The notes beneath the pieces were generated by a model. That model ran no database searches, was not told the DNA's origin, and was given only the letters and a program-made list of their open reading frames with translations. This document shows, piece by piece, positions 41,118-50,694 of a stretch of 64,000 nucleotides of DNA. Position numbers and translations under genes: made by a program. The number at the start of each line of letters is the position of its first letter. Positions within the stretch are counted from its first letter, which is position 1. The DNA is taken from positions 46,403 to 110,402 of the forward strand of contig CAKTPO010000005.1 in assembly GCA_934591845.1 (NCBI GenBank). Direction: 5' to 3'. This stretch comes from an uncultured Oscillospiraceae bacterium. GTDB lineage: Bacteria; Bacillota; Clostridia; Oscillospirales; Oscillospiraceae.

Positions 41118-42047
41118 TCAGCGGACGTATTCGATCACGACGCAGCGGTTGGGTTCCACACCGGTGGAATGGGTGGTGATGTTCTCCATGTCCTGGAGGG
41201 CGGCGTGGATCACGTGGCGCTCGTAGGCGTTCATGGGTTCCAGGGTGGTGCGGCGGCGGGCTTTCAGAACTTGCTGGGCCTTCTTCCGGGCGTACCGGCG
41301 CAGGCTCTCCTCCCGCTTCTGGCGGTAGCTCTCCGCATCTACATTGACCCGGATGTGGCCTTCCACTTCCCGGTTGATGGCGTAGTTGCACAGGTGCTGA
41401 ATGGCATCCAGAGTGTCACCCCGGCGGCCGATGAGATAGCCCAGATCCTCTCCTACCAGATTCACCTGATAGGTATTGCCGTTTTCCTTCCAGCAGTGGG
41501 GCACGGCTTTGGAATCCATGTGGGTCAGCAGGCCCTTCAGGAACTGCTCGATTTTCTCCTCCACAGAACCTTCCGGTGCGGGGGCGTACTCCCGGGGTGC
41601 CACAAAGGCTTCCCGCTGGGGCTTGGGTTCTCTGGGTTCTCTGGGCTCTCTGGGAGCTCTGGGCTGCTGGGGCCGGGGGGCCTTGGGGGCCTCCGGAGTC
41701 TTCTCCTGCTTGGGTGCTTCTGCCTTGGCATCTTCCACCTTGGTATCTTCCACTTTCACCTCGGCTTTGGGGGCTTCCGCCTTAGAGGCCACGGGCTTGG
41801 GAGCCGGGGCGGCCTTGGGCTTCCGGGAAGCGGAGGACAGGGCCACCTTGGGGGCTGCGGGCACTTCATCAGGGGCCTCGTAGGTTACCTGAACCTTGGC
41901 AGGCTGGGCACCAAAGCCCAGGAAGCCGGACTTGGCCTGCTGCAGCACCTGAACGGATACGCTGTCCCGATCCAGACCCAGCTGGGCAAGGGCGGACTCG
42001 ATGGCCAGATCAATGGTCTTGCCACTGGCGACAAGGGTTTTTTCCAT
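41118..42047 (-). CDS. jag: RNA-binding protein Jag/KhpB (SpoIIIJ-associated)
   Basis: A 309-residue protein. Residues 1-55 are the Jag_N domain (KTIDLAIESALAQLGLDRDSVSVQVLQQAKSGFLGFG). A long Ala/Pro/Lys/Glu-rich linker (about 60-160) follows, then a KH domain (NLVGEDLGYLIGRRGDTLDAIQHLCNYAINR) and an R3H domain (LEPMNAYERHVIHAALQ). It binds RNA and, in Bacillus, links to the YidC homologue SpoIIIJ. It is last in the rpmH-rnpA-yidD-yidC-jag group and three bases after yidC. Confidence 0.95.
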   Translation of the reverse strand: MEKTLVASGKTIDLAIESALAQLGLDRDSVSVQVLQQAKSGFLGFGAQPAKVQVTYEAPDEVPAAPKVALSSASRKPKAAPAPKPVASKAEAPKAEVKVEDTKVEDAKAEAPKQEKTPEAPKAPRPQQPRAPREPREPREPKPQREAFVAPREYAPAPEGSVEEKIEQFLKGLLTHMDSKAVPHCWKENGNTYQVNLVGEDLGYLIGRRGDTLDAIQHLCNYAINREVEGHIRVNVDAESYRQKREESLRRYARKKAQQVLKARRRTTLEPMNAYERHVIHAALQDMENITTHSTGVEPNRCVVIEYVR

Positions 42048-42050
42048 GAT

Positions 42051-43298
42051 TTAATCCTCCTGGCTGTGGTGGGCGTAACGGTTGGGGTCGTAGGCACGGC
42101 CCTTGCAGTAGGGACGGTCTGCAATGCCGGAGAGGGTCTCTTTTTCTTCCTTCTCCTGGGGCAGTTTGCCCTTCTTGGCGGCATACTCCCGGGCGGCCTC
42201 TGCCTTGGCGGCAGCTTCCTGATCCCGCTGCTGCTTCTGCAGGCGCTTCTTGCTGGTGTTTTCGGTAATGCCGTCAGGATTCTCCGCACGGCGCTGGGCA
42301 CGGATGCGCTCTTTTTCTGCTTCCAGCTTGTCCTGCTCCATGCGGCGCTTCAGGCGCTCGGCATCCTCGGCATCGTAAATCTTGCGGTAACGCTTGTTGA
42401 GAACCACATCCTCCACGGTACGGACCACGCCGCCGACGAACCAGTAAAGGGACAGGGCGCAGGGCACGGTGAAGCCGATCCACAGCATCATCAGAGGCAT
42501 GGTCAGCATCATCACCTTGTTGGTCTGGGCAGCCTGGGAATTCTCCACGGCCTCTTTGTCCTGAATGCCGTCCTGATTGGTGACCAGGGAGTTGTTCTGC
42601 TTCTGCATGATCAGCATGGACACCACCTGATAACCGGCGGAGGACAGGGCGATCAGCAAAGAGCCGATGTGGGCCCAGTTCCAGGCCCAGGTGGAGGCAA
42701 AGACGTTAAACTGGGGAACGGCACCCAGGTCGATGCCGATAAAGCCAAAGTTGATACCGCTCAGGGCCAGGTCGCTGATGCCGGGGATGGCAGCCTTGAT
42801 GGCCTCGGCGTACTGGGGGATATACTGGGCGGCGATCATCTGGTGGTAATAGGCATTGCCGGCGAACAGTTCCGGGTCAATGCCCTTGATGACCTCAACG
42901 ATCTGGTTGGCCACCTCCAGGTTTTCGTGGAGCATGTAGACAATAGGCTCACGCACCACGGTATACAGAGGGATCAGCAGCAGCATGGGCACAAAGCTCC
43001 ACAGGCAGCCACCGCCCATGGATACGCCTTCTTCTCTGTAAAGCTCCTGCATGGCCTGGTTCTGCCGGTTGGGGTCATCGGCATAGCGGCGCTGAATGTC
43101 CTGCATTCTGGGGGTCAGGCGGGACATTTTCATCATGCTCTTTTTGGACTTGGCGGTGATGGGCAGCAGCACCAGCTGCACCAGAACAGCAAACAAAATC
43201 AGAGCCATACCGTAGTTACCGGTAACCCGGTACAGCAGCTCCATCAGGTAGCCAAAGGGAACCTGGATCACGTCCGCAATGTGGAATGACAGTAACAT
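42051..43298 (-). CDS. yidC: Membrane protein insertase YidC/SpoIIIJ
   Basis: A 415-residue insertase with an Oxa1/YidC core. VPFGYLMELLYRVTGNYGMALILFAVLVQLVLLPITAKSKKSMMKMSRLTPRMQDIQ and GGGCLWSFVPMLLLIPLYTVV contain the groove and coiled-coil region, and VPCALSLYWFVGG lies near the last helix. A basic tail of about 110 residues probably contacts ribosomes. No lipobox cysteine is seen. The chosen ATG at 43298 has AGGAGG nearby; the open frame runs 82 codons further, over yidD. Confidence 0.95.
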   Translation of the reverse strand: MLLSFHIADVIQVPFGYLMELLYRVTGNYGMALILFAVLVQLVLLPITAKSKKSMMKMSRLTPRMQDIQRRYADDPNRQNQAMQELYREEGVSMGGGCLWSFVPMLLLIPLYTVVREPIVYMLHENLEVANQIVEVIKGIDPELFAGNAYYHQMIAAQYIPQYAEAIKAAIPGISDLALSGINFGFIGIDLGAVPQFNVFASTWAWNWAHIGSLLIALSSAGYQVVSMLIMQKQNNSLVTNQDGIQDKEAVENSQAAQTNKVMMLTMPLMMLWIGFTVPCALSLYWFVGGVVRTVEDVVLNKRYRKIYDAEDAERLKRRMEQDKLEAEKERIRAQRRAENPDGITENTSKKRLQKQQRDQEAAAKAEAAREYAAKKGKLPQEKEEKETLSGIADRPYCKGRAYDPNRYAHHSQED

Positions 43299-43318
43299 GG
43301 ACTTTCCTCCTTTGAAAG

Positions 43319-43531
43319 TCACGGCACAGGGTCGTAAAAATCTCCTTTGTAAAAGGGATGGCAGCGGGACAGGCGTTTCAGCGCCAGCCAGCCTCCCTTT
43401 ACTGCGCCGTATTTTTGGATCGCTTCGTAAGCATAGGCGGAACACGTGGGCCGAAACCGGCACCTTGCAGGGAAATAAGGGGAGATGCAGCGGGAGTAAA
43501 AGCGGATCAGGGACAGCAGCAGTTTTTTCAC
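43319..43531 (-). CDS. yidD: Membrane protein insertion efficiency factor YidD
   Basis: A 70-residue protein with [29 protein letters not shown] and [18 protein letters not shown], the full YidD pattern with its three conserved cysteine sites. The start is GTG at 43531, overlapping the rnpA stop codon (GTGA), so the two are coupled. It aids YidC-dependent insertion. Confidence 0.95.
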   Translation of the reverse strand: MKKLLLSLIRFYSRCISPYFPARCRFRPTCSAYAYEAIQKYGAVKGGWLALKRLSRCHPFYKGDFYDPVP

Positions 43532-43872
43532 AGTTCTTCCTCACGCAGCAGCCCCGCTTTTTGGGCCAGGCGCAGGAAGCTGGCGGTCAGCTTGTCAAAA
43601 GGAGCCTCCACCGCCCGGGTCCGGGCCACCACCACAATATCCCAACCGGGGGTAAACTGCTCCTCATGGAGCCTGTAAACCTCTCTCAACCGACGGCGGG
43701 TCCGATTGCGAACCACCGCATGGCCCAGCTTTTTGCTGACGGTGATGCCCAGGCGATTTTTACCCAGGTGATTGCGCCGGGCATAGAGCACCAGGAGCCC
43801 ATCGGCATAGCCCTGGGACCGGTAGAGCCGCTGAAAAATGTGGTTTAGCTTCAAACTGCTGGAAAACTTCAT
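43528..43872 (-). CDS. rnpA: Ribonuclease P protein component
   Basis: A 114-residue basic protein that supports RNase P RNA in tRNA 5' maturation. [26 protein letters not shown] and the RNR motif [18 protein letters not shown] are present. It lies between rpmH and yidD in the universal order. Confidence 0.96.
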   Translation of the reverse strand: MKFSSSLKLNHIFQRLYRSQGYADGLLVLYARRNHLGKNRLGITVSKKLGHAVVRNRTRRRLREVYRLHEEQFTPGWDIVVVARTRAVEAPFDKLTASFLRLAQKAGLLREEEL

Positions 43873-43978
43873 GCTTTTCTTCTCCTAAAAAGGGAGCGGG
43901 GCGAATGTGTCATTCACCCCGCTTAGCTCCCGTTTCGCTCTCGCGCACATATTTCCTTGTGTTCACAGGGGCGGCGCA

Positions 43979-44113
43979 TCAGGCGGACAGAACCTTGCGG
44001 CCTCTTGCACGGCGGCGGGCCAGAACCTTACGGCCATTGGCAGTAGCCATTCTCTGACGGAAACCGTGAACCTTGGAACGGTGACGATTGCTGGGCTGAT
44101 AGGTACGCTTCAT
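43979..44113 (-). CDS. rpmH: 50S ribosomal protein L34
   Basis: A 44-residue very basic protein, [22 protein letters not shown] and on to ARGRKVLSA, the complete L34 sequence pattern. It is shorter than the longest open frame in this place; the ATG at 44113 follows GGAGGTGTATCCGTA. Its promoter is at 44211-44239. It usually lies next to dnaA at the origin, but the neighbour here is capA. Confidence 0.96.
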   Translation of the reverse strand: MKRTYQPSNRHRSKVHGFRQRMATANGRKVLARRRARGRKVLSA

Positions 44114-44210
44114 TACGGATACACCTCCTAATACGCTAAAATCATATGCTCGACAGCCAAAAAGGCCGCAGCAACACAAAATAGACAGACCACTACGGTC
44201 ATGCCCGCTC

Positions 44211-44239
44211 ATTATAACCGAAAATGCCGGGAAGGTCAA
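44211..44239 (-). promoter_or_regulatory. Sigma-A promoter of rpmH-jag
   Basis: On the minus strand TTGACC (44239-44234) and TATAAT (44216-44211) are spaced by 17 bases, about 100 bases before rpmH. Confidence 0.85.
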
Positions 44240-44336
44240 TATTTTTTTCATATTCCCCCGGATTTTTTTCGGACAACGCCCCACAATTCGGCAAAAGCCC
44301 CGGTGCCGCCCCAGATGGAGCTGCAGGGAAACCACT

Positions 44337-45419
44337 TTATTCCTCCAAAGAAAGCTTTTGAAGCACCCGGGCATAATCCTCCGTGCCCTCTTTGTAGGGG
44401 GTGGGCTGGAAGTCATTTCGGGGCTTCTGGGAACTGACACAGGCAGGAATGGGGGTCAGAGTTCCCAGGGTCACGGTGCCGTCTTTGTGCCGCAGGACCT
44501 GCTGCTGTAAGATCACCGTATCCATATCGCTGGGATAGTGATTGCCGCCAAAGGAGAAATTGCCCAGGCTGTAGTAGATGATGCCACCATTGTACTGTTC
44601 CACCCGCTGCAGCACATGGGGATGACAGCCGTAAACAATGTCTACTCCCAGGTCGATGAGGTCATGGGCCAGTTTTTCCTGTTCCGCATTGGGCCGGTTG
44701 AAGCCCTCAATGCCCCAGTGGATGGCCATGACGATGAGCTCCGCCCCCTGGCGTTTCAGTTCCGCCACGGCTTTTTCCACTTTTTTCACATCCACCTGGA
44801 AAAATCCGCCGTAGATGCCGATGTGAAGGCCGCTATCTGTAGTAAGCACCCGGTAGGTATCCTGCTCCACATAGGGAAGCTCTGCCTCCTCCAAGGCCCT
44901 TCGGGTGGACTCCACCCCCGGGACACCGTAGTCCCGGATGTGGTTATTGGCAATGGTCACGGCCTCTACGCTGCTGCCGGTCAGAATCTTTGTATAGGCC
45001 GTGGGCCCCCGGAAAGCAAAGCCGTTTTCTTTGATAATACTGCCCTCGTCTTTCAGAACCGATTCCAGGTTCACAAAGGTGCAGTCGTCTTCCTGAAAAT
45101 ACTGCACCACATTCCGGAAGGGATAGTCGTAATCCTCCCCGATCACATCGATAAAGCTGTATTTGACCCCGTAAAACCGGGCATCGCTGCCCAGAGTGCA
45201 GTCACCGACAAAGCTTAACAGAAAGGATTCTTCCCCGTCTTCCGTGGGTGCCGTTGGCGCCGTTGGGGCCGTGGGCCCAGGCCGGGAAGATGGGTTTTTT
45301 CCCTTTGGAGTGGTCTTTTCACCGCCGCTGGCCATGGCCTTCGCCACCAGAGGGCTTCCGGGCAGCAGCGCCCCAGCGGCCAAGGCGAGCACAACAAGGA
45401 AACTGACAACTTTTCGCAT
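44337..45419 (-). CDS. CapA family poly-gamma-glutamate/capsule synthesis-type protein
   Basis: A 360-residue protein with a signal peptide ([25 protein letters not shown]), a short [10 protein letters not shown] stalk, and a metallophosphatase-like CapA domain. [39 protein letters not shown] and [10 protein letters not shown] supply the metal residues of the family. It acts outside the membrane. No capB or capC is in view, so capsule synthesis is not implied. ATG at 45419 follows GGAGGG; ATG at 45446 lacks a ribosome binding site. Confidence 0.88.
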   Translation of the reverse strand: MRKVVSFLVVLALAAGALLPGSPLVAKAMASGGEKTTPKGKNPSSRPGPTAPTAPTAPTEDGEESFLLSFVGDCTLGSDARFYGVKYSFIDVIGEDYDYPFRNVVQYFQEDDCTFVNLESVLKDEGSIIKENGFAFRGPTAYTKILTGSSVEAVTIANNHIRDYGVPGVESTRRALEEAELPYVEQDTYRVLTTDSGLHIGIYGGFFQVDVKKVEKAVAELKRQGAELIVMAIHWGIEGFNRPNAEQEKLAHDLIDLGVDIVYGCHPHVLQRVEQYNGGIIYYSLGNFSFGGNHYPSDMDTVILQQQVLRHKDGTVTLGTLTPIPACVSSQKPRNDFQPTPYKEGTEDYARVLQKLSLEE

Positions 45420-45444
45420 TTTATCCCTCCATTCCCGAAAACGC

Positions 45445-45510
45445 AAAAAAGAGCGGAATCTGTAGAAGATTCTGGTTATTCTTACCAGTCTATCTTACCA
45501 CAGATTCCGC
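45445..45510 (-). terminator. Rho-independent terminator of typA
   Basis: GCGGAATCTGT pairs with ACAGATTCCGC across a 36-base loop, which has its own CTGGTAAGAATAACCAG stem, followed by TCTTTTTTG on the minus strand. Confidence 0.82.
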
Positions 45511-45532
45511 AGTAAATCAATCTTTTTTCGGT

Positions 45533-47362
45533 TTATTCACCGGCACGCTTCTTCATCAGGTTCCGCATTCTCAGAGCATGATCCAGCTCCCGCTTGCGAA
45601 TGCGCAGACTCTTGGGGGTGCATTCCAGCAGTTCGTCGTCTGCCAGGAACTCAATGCACTGCTCCAAAGACAGCACTCTGGGGCTGGTAAGCCGCAGAGC
45701 CTCGTCAGAACCGGCGGCACGCATATTGGTCAGCTGCTTCTTCTTGCAGACGTTGACGGTCATATCCTCGTTGCGGCTGCAAATGCCGACCACCATACCG
45801 GCATACACCGGCGTACCGGCACCGATGAACAGGGTACCCCGTTCCTGGGCGTTATACAGACCGTAGGAGCAAGCTTCCCCGGTCTCAAAGGCAATGAGGG
45901 AGCCTACCTGGCGGCGCTCGATCTCGCCCTTCATAGGGGCGTAGGAATCCAGCACGGAGGACATAATGCCCTCACCCCGGGTATCCGTCAGGAACTCGTT
46001 CCGGTAGCCAAAGAGGCCACGGGAGGGAACCAGGAACTCCAGGCGGTAACGGTTGCCCACAGGGGTCATGCCCAGCAGGTCACCCTTCCGCTTGCCCATT
46101 TTCTCGATAACGGCACCCATGCTCTCCTCGGGAACATCGGCCACCATCCGCTCGATGGGCTCGCAGAGCTTGCCGTCGATCTCCTTGGTCAGCACACGGG
46201 GGGTGGAGACGGAGAACTCATAGCCCTCCCGGCGCATGGTCTCCATGAGAATGGACAGGTGCATTTCGCCGCGGCCCGCCACATTGAAGGCATCGGTGCC
46301 CTGCTCGGTCACATGGAGGGACACGTCTTTCAGCAGTTCCTTTTCCAGCCGGTCCCGCAGGTTCCGGGAGGTGATGAACTTGCCTTCCTTACCGGCAAAG
46401 GGAGAATCGTTGACGGCAAAGGTCATTTCAATGGTGGGGTCGGAGATCTTCACAAAGGGCAGAGGCTCCACCACCGCCGGGTCACACAGGGTACGGCCAA
46501 TGGTGATGTCTGCCATGCCGGACAGCGCCACGATCTCACCGGCCTTGGCCTCCTGCACCGGCACCTTTGCCAGACCGTCATAGGTATAAAGGGCCACGAC
46601 TTTGCCCTTGACCTTATGCTCCGGGTCATGGTAGTCACAGATGGCCACTTCCTGGTTGACCTTGATGGTACCCCGCTCCACACGGCCCACGGCGATACGG
46701 CCCACGTACTCATTGTAGTCAATGGAGGAGACCAGCATTTGCAGGGGACCGTTCTCGTCACCCTGAGGGGGATCGATATACTGGATAATGGTCTCAAACA
46801 GGGGCTTGAGATCGGTGCCCATTTCGTCGGGGCTGTAGGAAGCGATGCCCTGACGGCCGGAGCAGAAAATGGTGGGGGAATTGAACTGCTCGTCGGTGGC
46901 ATCCAGCTCCAGCAGCAGCTCCAACACCTCGTCCATGACCTCATGGACCCGGGCATCGGGCTTGTCCACCTTGTTTACCGCCACAATGACCTTGTGGCCC
47001 AGCTCCAGGGCCTTCTGCAGCACAAAACGGGTCTGGGGCATGGGACCCTCGGCGGCGTCAACCAGCAGAATAACGCCGTTGACCATTTTCAGGATCCGCT
47101 CCACCTCGCCGCCAAAGTCGGCGTGGCCCGGGGTATCCACAATGTTGATTTTGTAATCTTTATAGTGTACGGATGTGTTTTTGGCCAGGATGGTAATGCC
47201 ACGCTCCCGCTCCAAATCGCCGGAGTCCATGACCCGGTCCACGGTTGCCTGGTTTTCCCGGTAAATACCACCCTGCTTCAGCATTTCGTCAACCAGTGTG
47301 GTCTTGCCGTGGTCAACGTGGGCGATAATGGCAATATTTCTGATTTTTTCCTGAGATGCCAT
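45533..47362 (-). CDS. typA: Ribosome-associated GTPase TypA/BipA
   Basis: A 609-residue translational GTPase acting in ribosome assembly and stress growth. The P-loop AHVDHGKTTLVD is at residues 12-23, with RERGITILAKN, DTPGHADFGGEVER and NKVDKPDAR following, and the BipA-specific C-terminal region FIGAGTPVYAGMVVGI. ATG at 47362 follows GAAGGAGC; the frame extends 11 codons upstream without a ribosome binding site. Single-gene unit. Confidence 0.97.
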   Translation of the reverse strand: MASQEKIRNIAIIAHVDHGKTTLVDEMLKQGGIYRENQATVDRVMDSGDLERERGITILAKNTSVHYKDYKINIVDTPGHADFGGEVERILKMVNGVILLVDAAEGPMPQTRFVLQKALELGHKVIVAVNKVDKPDARVHEVMDEVLELLLELDATDEQFNSPTIFCSGRQGIASYSPDEMGTDLKPLFETIIQYIDPPQGDENGPLQMLVSSIDYNEYVGRIAVGRVERGTIKVNQEVAICDYHDPEHKVKGKVVALYTYDGLAKVPVQEAKAGEIVALSGMADITIGRTLCDPAVVEPLPFVKISDPTIEMTFAVNDSPFAGKEGKFITSRNLRDRLEKELLKDVSLHVTEQGTDAFNVAGRGEMHLSILMETMRREGYEFSVSTPRVLTKEIDGKLCEPIERMVADVPEESMGAVIEKMGKRKGDLLGMTPVGNRYRLEFLVPSRGLFGYRNEFLTDTRGEGIMSSVLDSYAPMKGEIERRQVGSLIAFETGEACSYGLYNAQERGTLFIGAGTPVYAGMVVGICSRNEDMTVNVCKKKQLTNMRAAGSDEALRLTSPRVLSLEQCIEFLADDELLECTPKSLRIRKRELDHALRMRNLMKKRAGE

Positions 47363-47506
47363 AAAAAAGCTCCTTCGATAGATATAATGTACCAACTCTC
47401 AACATAGAAATATACCACAGGTTGCTGCAAAAGGCAATCATTTTCTAAAATTTAGCTATACAAAAGTTGGGGAATTCCGCTGTTTTCTTTCGTGCATATT
47501 ACCCGG

Positions 47507-47553
47507 AAGCGTAAAAAAGCGGAGTAGCCCACGGCCACTCCGCTTTTTACGCT
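47507..47553. terminator. Bidirectional terminator between typA 5' region and glf 3' end
   Basis: AAGCGTAAAAAAGCGGAGT pairs with ACTCCGCTTTTTACGCTT. It lies 40 bases after the glf stop codon and would end the glycosyltransferase-glf transcript. Confidence 0.82.
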
Positions 47554-47592
47554 TGCTGTAAGAACGTCTTTTCTCTTTCAATGAAAGGAGGG

Positions 47593-48720
47593 TCAGTTTT
47601 TCCTTGTAAGTTCCTTTTCCGCTGCTTCCAGGGCGGCGGCAATGACAGCATCCATGTCGTAGTATTTGTACTCGCCCAGTCGGCCCCCAAAGAGCACCCC
47701 TTCTTCCCTTTGGGCCAGGGCCTTGTAACGTTCGTAGAGGGCACTGTTTTTATCATCGTTTACGGGATAATAGGGTTCGTCCCCCGGGTGCCATTCGCTG
47801 GAATACTCCCGGCTGATGATGGTTTTGGGCAAATCCCGGCCCTGTTCGTCCTTGCCGAAGGTAAACCATTTGTGCTCAATGATCCGGGTGTAGGGGGTCT
47901 CGGCATCGGTGTAGTTGACGGCGGCGTTGCCCTGGAAATTGGGCTTGTCCAGCAGTTCATGCTCAAAGCGCACAGAGCGGTATTCCAGTGCCCCCAGGGC
48001 GTAACCAAAATAAGCATCAATAGGGCCGGTATAAAGGATTCGGTCTGCCAGGGCATCCAGCTCCTGTTTGTTTTCCAGATAGTCCAGGTTCAGCCGGACC
48101 TCCACGCCTTTTAACAGGTTCTCCACCAGCCTTGTGTAGCCCCCAATGGGAACGCCCTGGTAGAGGGCGTTAAAATAGTTGTTGTCAAAGGTAAAGCGCA
48201 CCGGCAGCCGCTTGATGATAAAACTGGGCAGCTCCCGGCAGGCCCGGCCCCACTGCTTCTGGGTGTAACCCTTGATGAGCTTTTCGTAAATGTCTACACC
48301 CACCAGGGAAATGGCCTGTTCTTCCAGATTCTGAGGCTCGGTGATCCCCGCCCCCCGGCGCTGGGTCTCGATCTTCTCCTGGGCCTGCTCCGGTGTCACC
48401 ACCCCCCACATTTTATTGAAGGTATACATGTTAAAGGGCAGAGAATACAGTTCCCCTTTGTAGTTCGCCACCGGGGAATTGGTAAAGCGGTTAAAAGACA
48501 CATACCGGTTCACATACTGCCAGACCTGCTGGTTGTTGGTGTGGAAAATATGGGCCCCGTATTTGTGGAAATCGATGCCCTCCACCTTCTCGGTATACAC
48601 GTTGCCGCCAATGTGGCTGCGCCTGTCAATAACCAGAACTTTTTTCCCTGCATCCGCCGCCTGACGGGCAAATACCGCCCCATAAAGCCCGGCACCTACG
48701 ATCAGATAGTCGTATCTCAT
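47593..48720 (-). CDS. glf: UDP-galactopyranose mutase
   Basis: A flavoenzyme that converts UDP-galactopyranose to UDP-galactofuranose for surface glycans. The 375-residue protein has an FAD motif YLIVGAGLYGAVFARQ, RRSHIGGNVYTEKVEGIDFHKYGAHIFHTN, LPVRFTFDNNYF, YTGPIDAYF and EYKYYDMDAVI, all Glf signatures. ATG at 48720 is 12 bases after AAAGGA, so its start is less certain. It follows a membrane glycosyltransferase in an operon. Confidence 0.96.
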   Translation of the reverse strand: MRYDYLIVGAGLYGAVFARQAADAGKKVLVIDRRSHIGGNVYTEKVEGIDFHKYGAHIFHTNNQQVWQYVNRYVSFNRFTNSPVANYKGELYSLPFNMYTFNKMWGVVTPEQAQEKIETQRRGAGITEPQNLEEQAISLVGVDIYEKLIKGYTQKQWGRACRELPSFIIKRLPVRFTFDNNYFNALYQGVPIGGYTRLVENLLKGVEVRLNLDYLENKQELDALADRILYTGPIDAYFGYALGALEYRSVRFEHELLDKPNFQGNAAVNYTDAETPYTRIIEHKWFTFGKDEQGRDLPKTIISREYSSEWHPGDEPYYPVNDDKNSALYERYKALAQREEGVLFGGRLGEYKYYDMDAVIAAALEAAEKELTRKN

Positions 48721-48774
48721 AGAACTCAAACGTCCTTTCTTTACCGGCACAACGGTTTTGCCACCGTGCCGTTT

Positions 48775-50346
48775 TTATGTTTTGGGGCTGTCGGCCCCTT
48801 TTTCTTTTTGCAGTCTTCCAGAGAGTGCCTCCATTCCCAGAGCCGCCAGGATGCAGAAGAAGGGCACATAGAGAAATAAATATCTCGCCCGCACTTCAAA
48901 CAGCAATTCAAACAAGGTCAGCCCAATAATGGAAAGCTTGACCGCATCGACAGCCCCTGAATCCTTTGTTACCGGTCTCAGATAGCCGGATACGGTGGTA
49001 AACAGGAGGACAAATATCCACAGAGCCTGGGCAAATGTCTTAAACACTTCCTGCCTGCTGCCATCTACATAGTAAACAGATTGGAGAAAGGGGGCCATTC
49101 TGGTATTGATGTTTTCCACGACTTTTGTATACCAGCTGCCCTCCATCCCCCAGGCAAAGGTGCCGTCGTGGTAAACCGTCAGCAGCTTTTTGCACAAATG
49201 CCGCCCCAGGCCAAAAGGCCCCATAGCCCGGATCCGGTTCAGGGTCTCCTGCAGTTCCCCGACGGAGCGCTCTTTGGCAGTGTCAAAGGAGACCGAGAAA
49301 TAGAGGTCCTCGTCAGAATAGGCGCCACCGCATTTTTCATTCATGCCCATCATTAAAAAATGGGGCATTCCGAATTTCATTTCCGCATCCAGAGGAACCC
49401 CTTTGGATTCATAGGCAAGGGTCAGCATCGGCGCAATCAAGGCTATACAGAGTAGAGGTACGGCCAGCAGGACTCCAAACGCAGCAAATGCTTTTTTCTC
49501 TCGCATCTGTAGGGCTTTCACCAATTCTATGGTCAGAATTGCAATCACCACAATCAGGCATTGAGGCTTTATAAAATAGCCAACACCGCAAACCAGCAGT
49601 GCCAGAGCCTTATGTGCTTCTCTTTTCCTTCCGGTGTCCTTCATGCAGGCCATCGTATAGAGGTACAGTGTCAAAACCGGAAATACGATTGCCAGAGAAT
49701 CCGAATAGAAAATCACCATCCAGGGAGACAGCCCAGCAAGCCCCACACAGCAGGCAAAACCGAGGAGTGCATACTGTCGTTTTGTCAGCATGGAAATCTC
49801 CTTGTATACCAGATAGCAGGCTGCCGAAATAGAAGCACAATCCAGTAAAACGGGCATCATCCGACTGTAACTCTCCCCAAATATCCCTAATGCGTGATTC
49901 AGCCGATAGCATCCGGTATTCAGTAAAAGCAGCAGAATGTTATTGGGATAAATAGAAAAATAGTGAGCAACGGCCTCCATTCCCGGAATATCCCCCTGGG
50001 CCCGAGGCAGCGCAGCATTCCAAACGATTCCAGGATCCCAATTGCTGGCAAACAGAATGTTCCAGCAAATGTACACCTGAACCACAAACAGTCCCAAGGT
50101 CACATAACCCACAGCCCGATCCATGCGCCTTTCACTGTCTTGAGATTCTTCCGGGAGCCACCTTCTCCAAACCAATATCAGCAACAGTGCCACTCCCAGA
50201 CCCAGAAGCGCAAAGGCCCAGTTGGAAAGCAAAAATGTCTTCTTTGCCGCAAAGTGTACCTGTGAAAAGAACAGCAGCAATATGGCAATAACCGTCATGG
50301 TTCCTGTAAACAAGCAATCAATTCCTCTAAAAAAAACTTTTTTCAA
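48775..50346 (-). CDS. Polytopic GT-C type membrane glycosyltransferase-like protein
   Basis: A protein of 523 residues with about 11-12 membrane segments. ILFASNWDPGIVWNAALPRAQG and the following HYFSIYPNNILLLLL fit the first outer loop of GT-C enzymes, with an Asp in a suitable place for catalysis. Such enzymes use polyprenyl-phosphate sugars. Its operon partner glf suggests a galactofuranose-containing surface polymer; this is inference. A TTG at 50346 is taken as start, since AAGGAG lies nine bases upstream; another TTG at 50409 lies almost at the transcript start. Confidence 0.75.
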   Translation of the reverse strand: MKKVFFRGIDCLFTGTMTVIAILLLFFSQVHFAAKKTFLLSNWAFALLGLGVALLLILVWRRWLPEESQDSERRMDRAVGYVTLGLFVVQVYICWNILFASNWDPGIVWNAALPRAQGDIPGMEAVAHYFSIYPNNILLLLLNTGCYRLNHALGIFGESYSRMMPVLLDCASISAACYLVYKEISMLTKRQYALLGFACCVGLAGLSPWMVIFYSDSLAIVFPVLTLYLYTMACMKDTGRKREAHKALALLVCGVGYFIKPQCLIVVIAILTIELVKALQMREKKAFAAFGVLLAVPLLCIALIAPMLTLAYESKGVPLDAEMKFGMPHFLMMGMNEKCGGAYSDEDLYFSVSFDTAKERSVGELQETLNRIRAMGPFGLGRHLCKKLLTVYHDGTFAWGMEGSWYTKVVENINTRMAPFLQSVYYVDGSRQEVFKTFAQALWIFVLLFTTVSGYLRPVTKDSGAVDAVKLSIIGLTLFELLFEVRARYLFLYVPFFCILAALGMEALSGRLQKEKGADSPKT

Positions 50347-50426
50347 TCTCCCTCTCTCCTTTTCCCAAATCGACTTTCCGGCGACCCGTAATTTGTCCCG
50401 TTCAATCAATACAATGGAATGGATTC

Positions 50427-50454
50427 ATTATAACACAGGTTTCTTTTTTTACAA
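50427..50454 (-). promoter_or_regulatory. Sigma-A promoter of the glycosyltransferase-glf operon
   Basis: On the minus strand TTGTAA (50454-50449) and TATAAT (50432-50427) are spaced by 16 bases. The -35 box directly abuts family B copy 3. Confidence 0.7.
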
Positions 50455-50616
50455 GGGAAGCTCCTGATTAAATCGGCACGAGCCGGCAGCGAGAGATTTT
50501 ATTTCCCGGCGGACATCAAACAGTTAGATAGTCCTGTTGTATTTTCGCTTGGATTTCCGCCGTGTGGGGCAGGCGACTTGCTGTCCAGTCGTAGACGATT
50601 GATTCAGAGTTTTCCC
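50455..50616. repeat. Family B palindromic element, copy 3 (inverted)
   Basis: A 162-bp copy with outer arms GGGAAGCTCCTGATTAAATCG and CGATTGATTCAGAGTTTTCCC, running opposite to copy 1. GCGAGAGATTTTATTTCC keeps the conserved inner segment. The middle has diverged (ACATCAAACAGTTAG and on) and pairs less well than in other copies, suggesting decay or recombination. No protein is encoded. Confidence 0.75.
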
Positions 50617-50694
50617 AATCATACCAAGATCCAAATAAAAGAATGGATTTCCGCACAAAAGTGTGATATAGTTAGTTCCGAGGTGAAAGTATCC

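Noticed and set aside
41112-43289. 725-codon plus-strand open frame over jag and yidC
   Set aside because: Gly/Leu/His-rich shadow of two well-identified genes; no ribosome binding site.
45578-47407. 609-codon plus-strand open frame over typA
   Set aside because: Shadow of TypA, which has all GTPase motifs on the minus strand.
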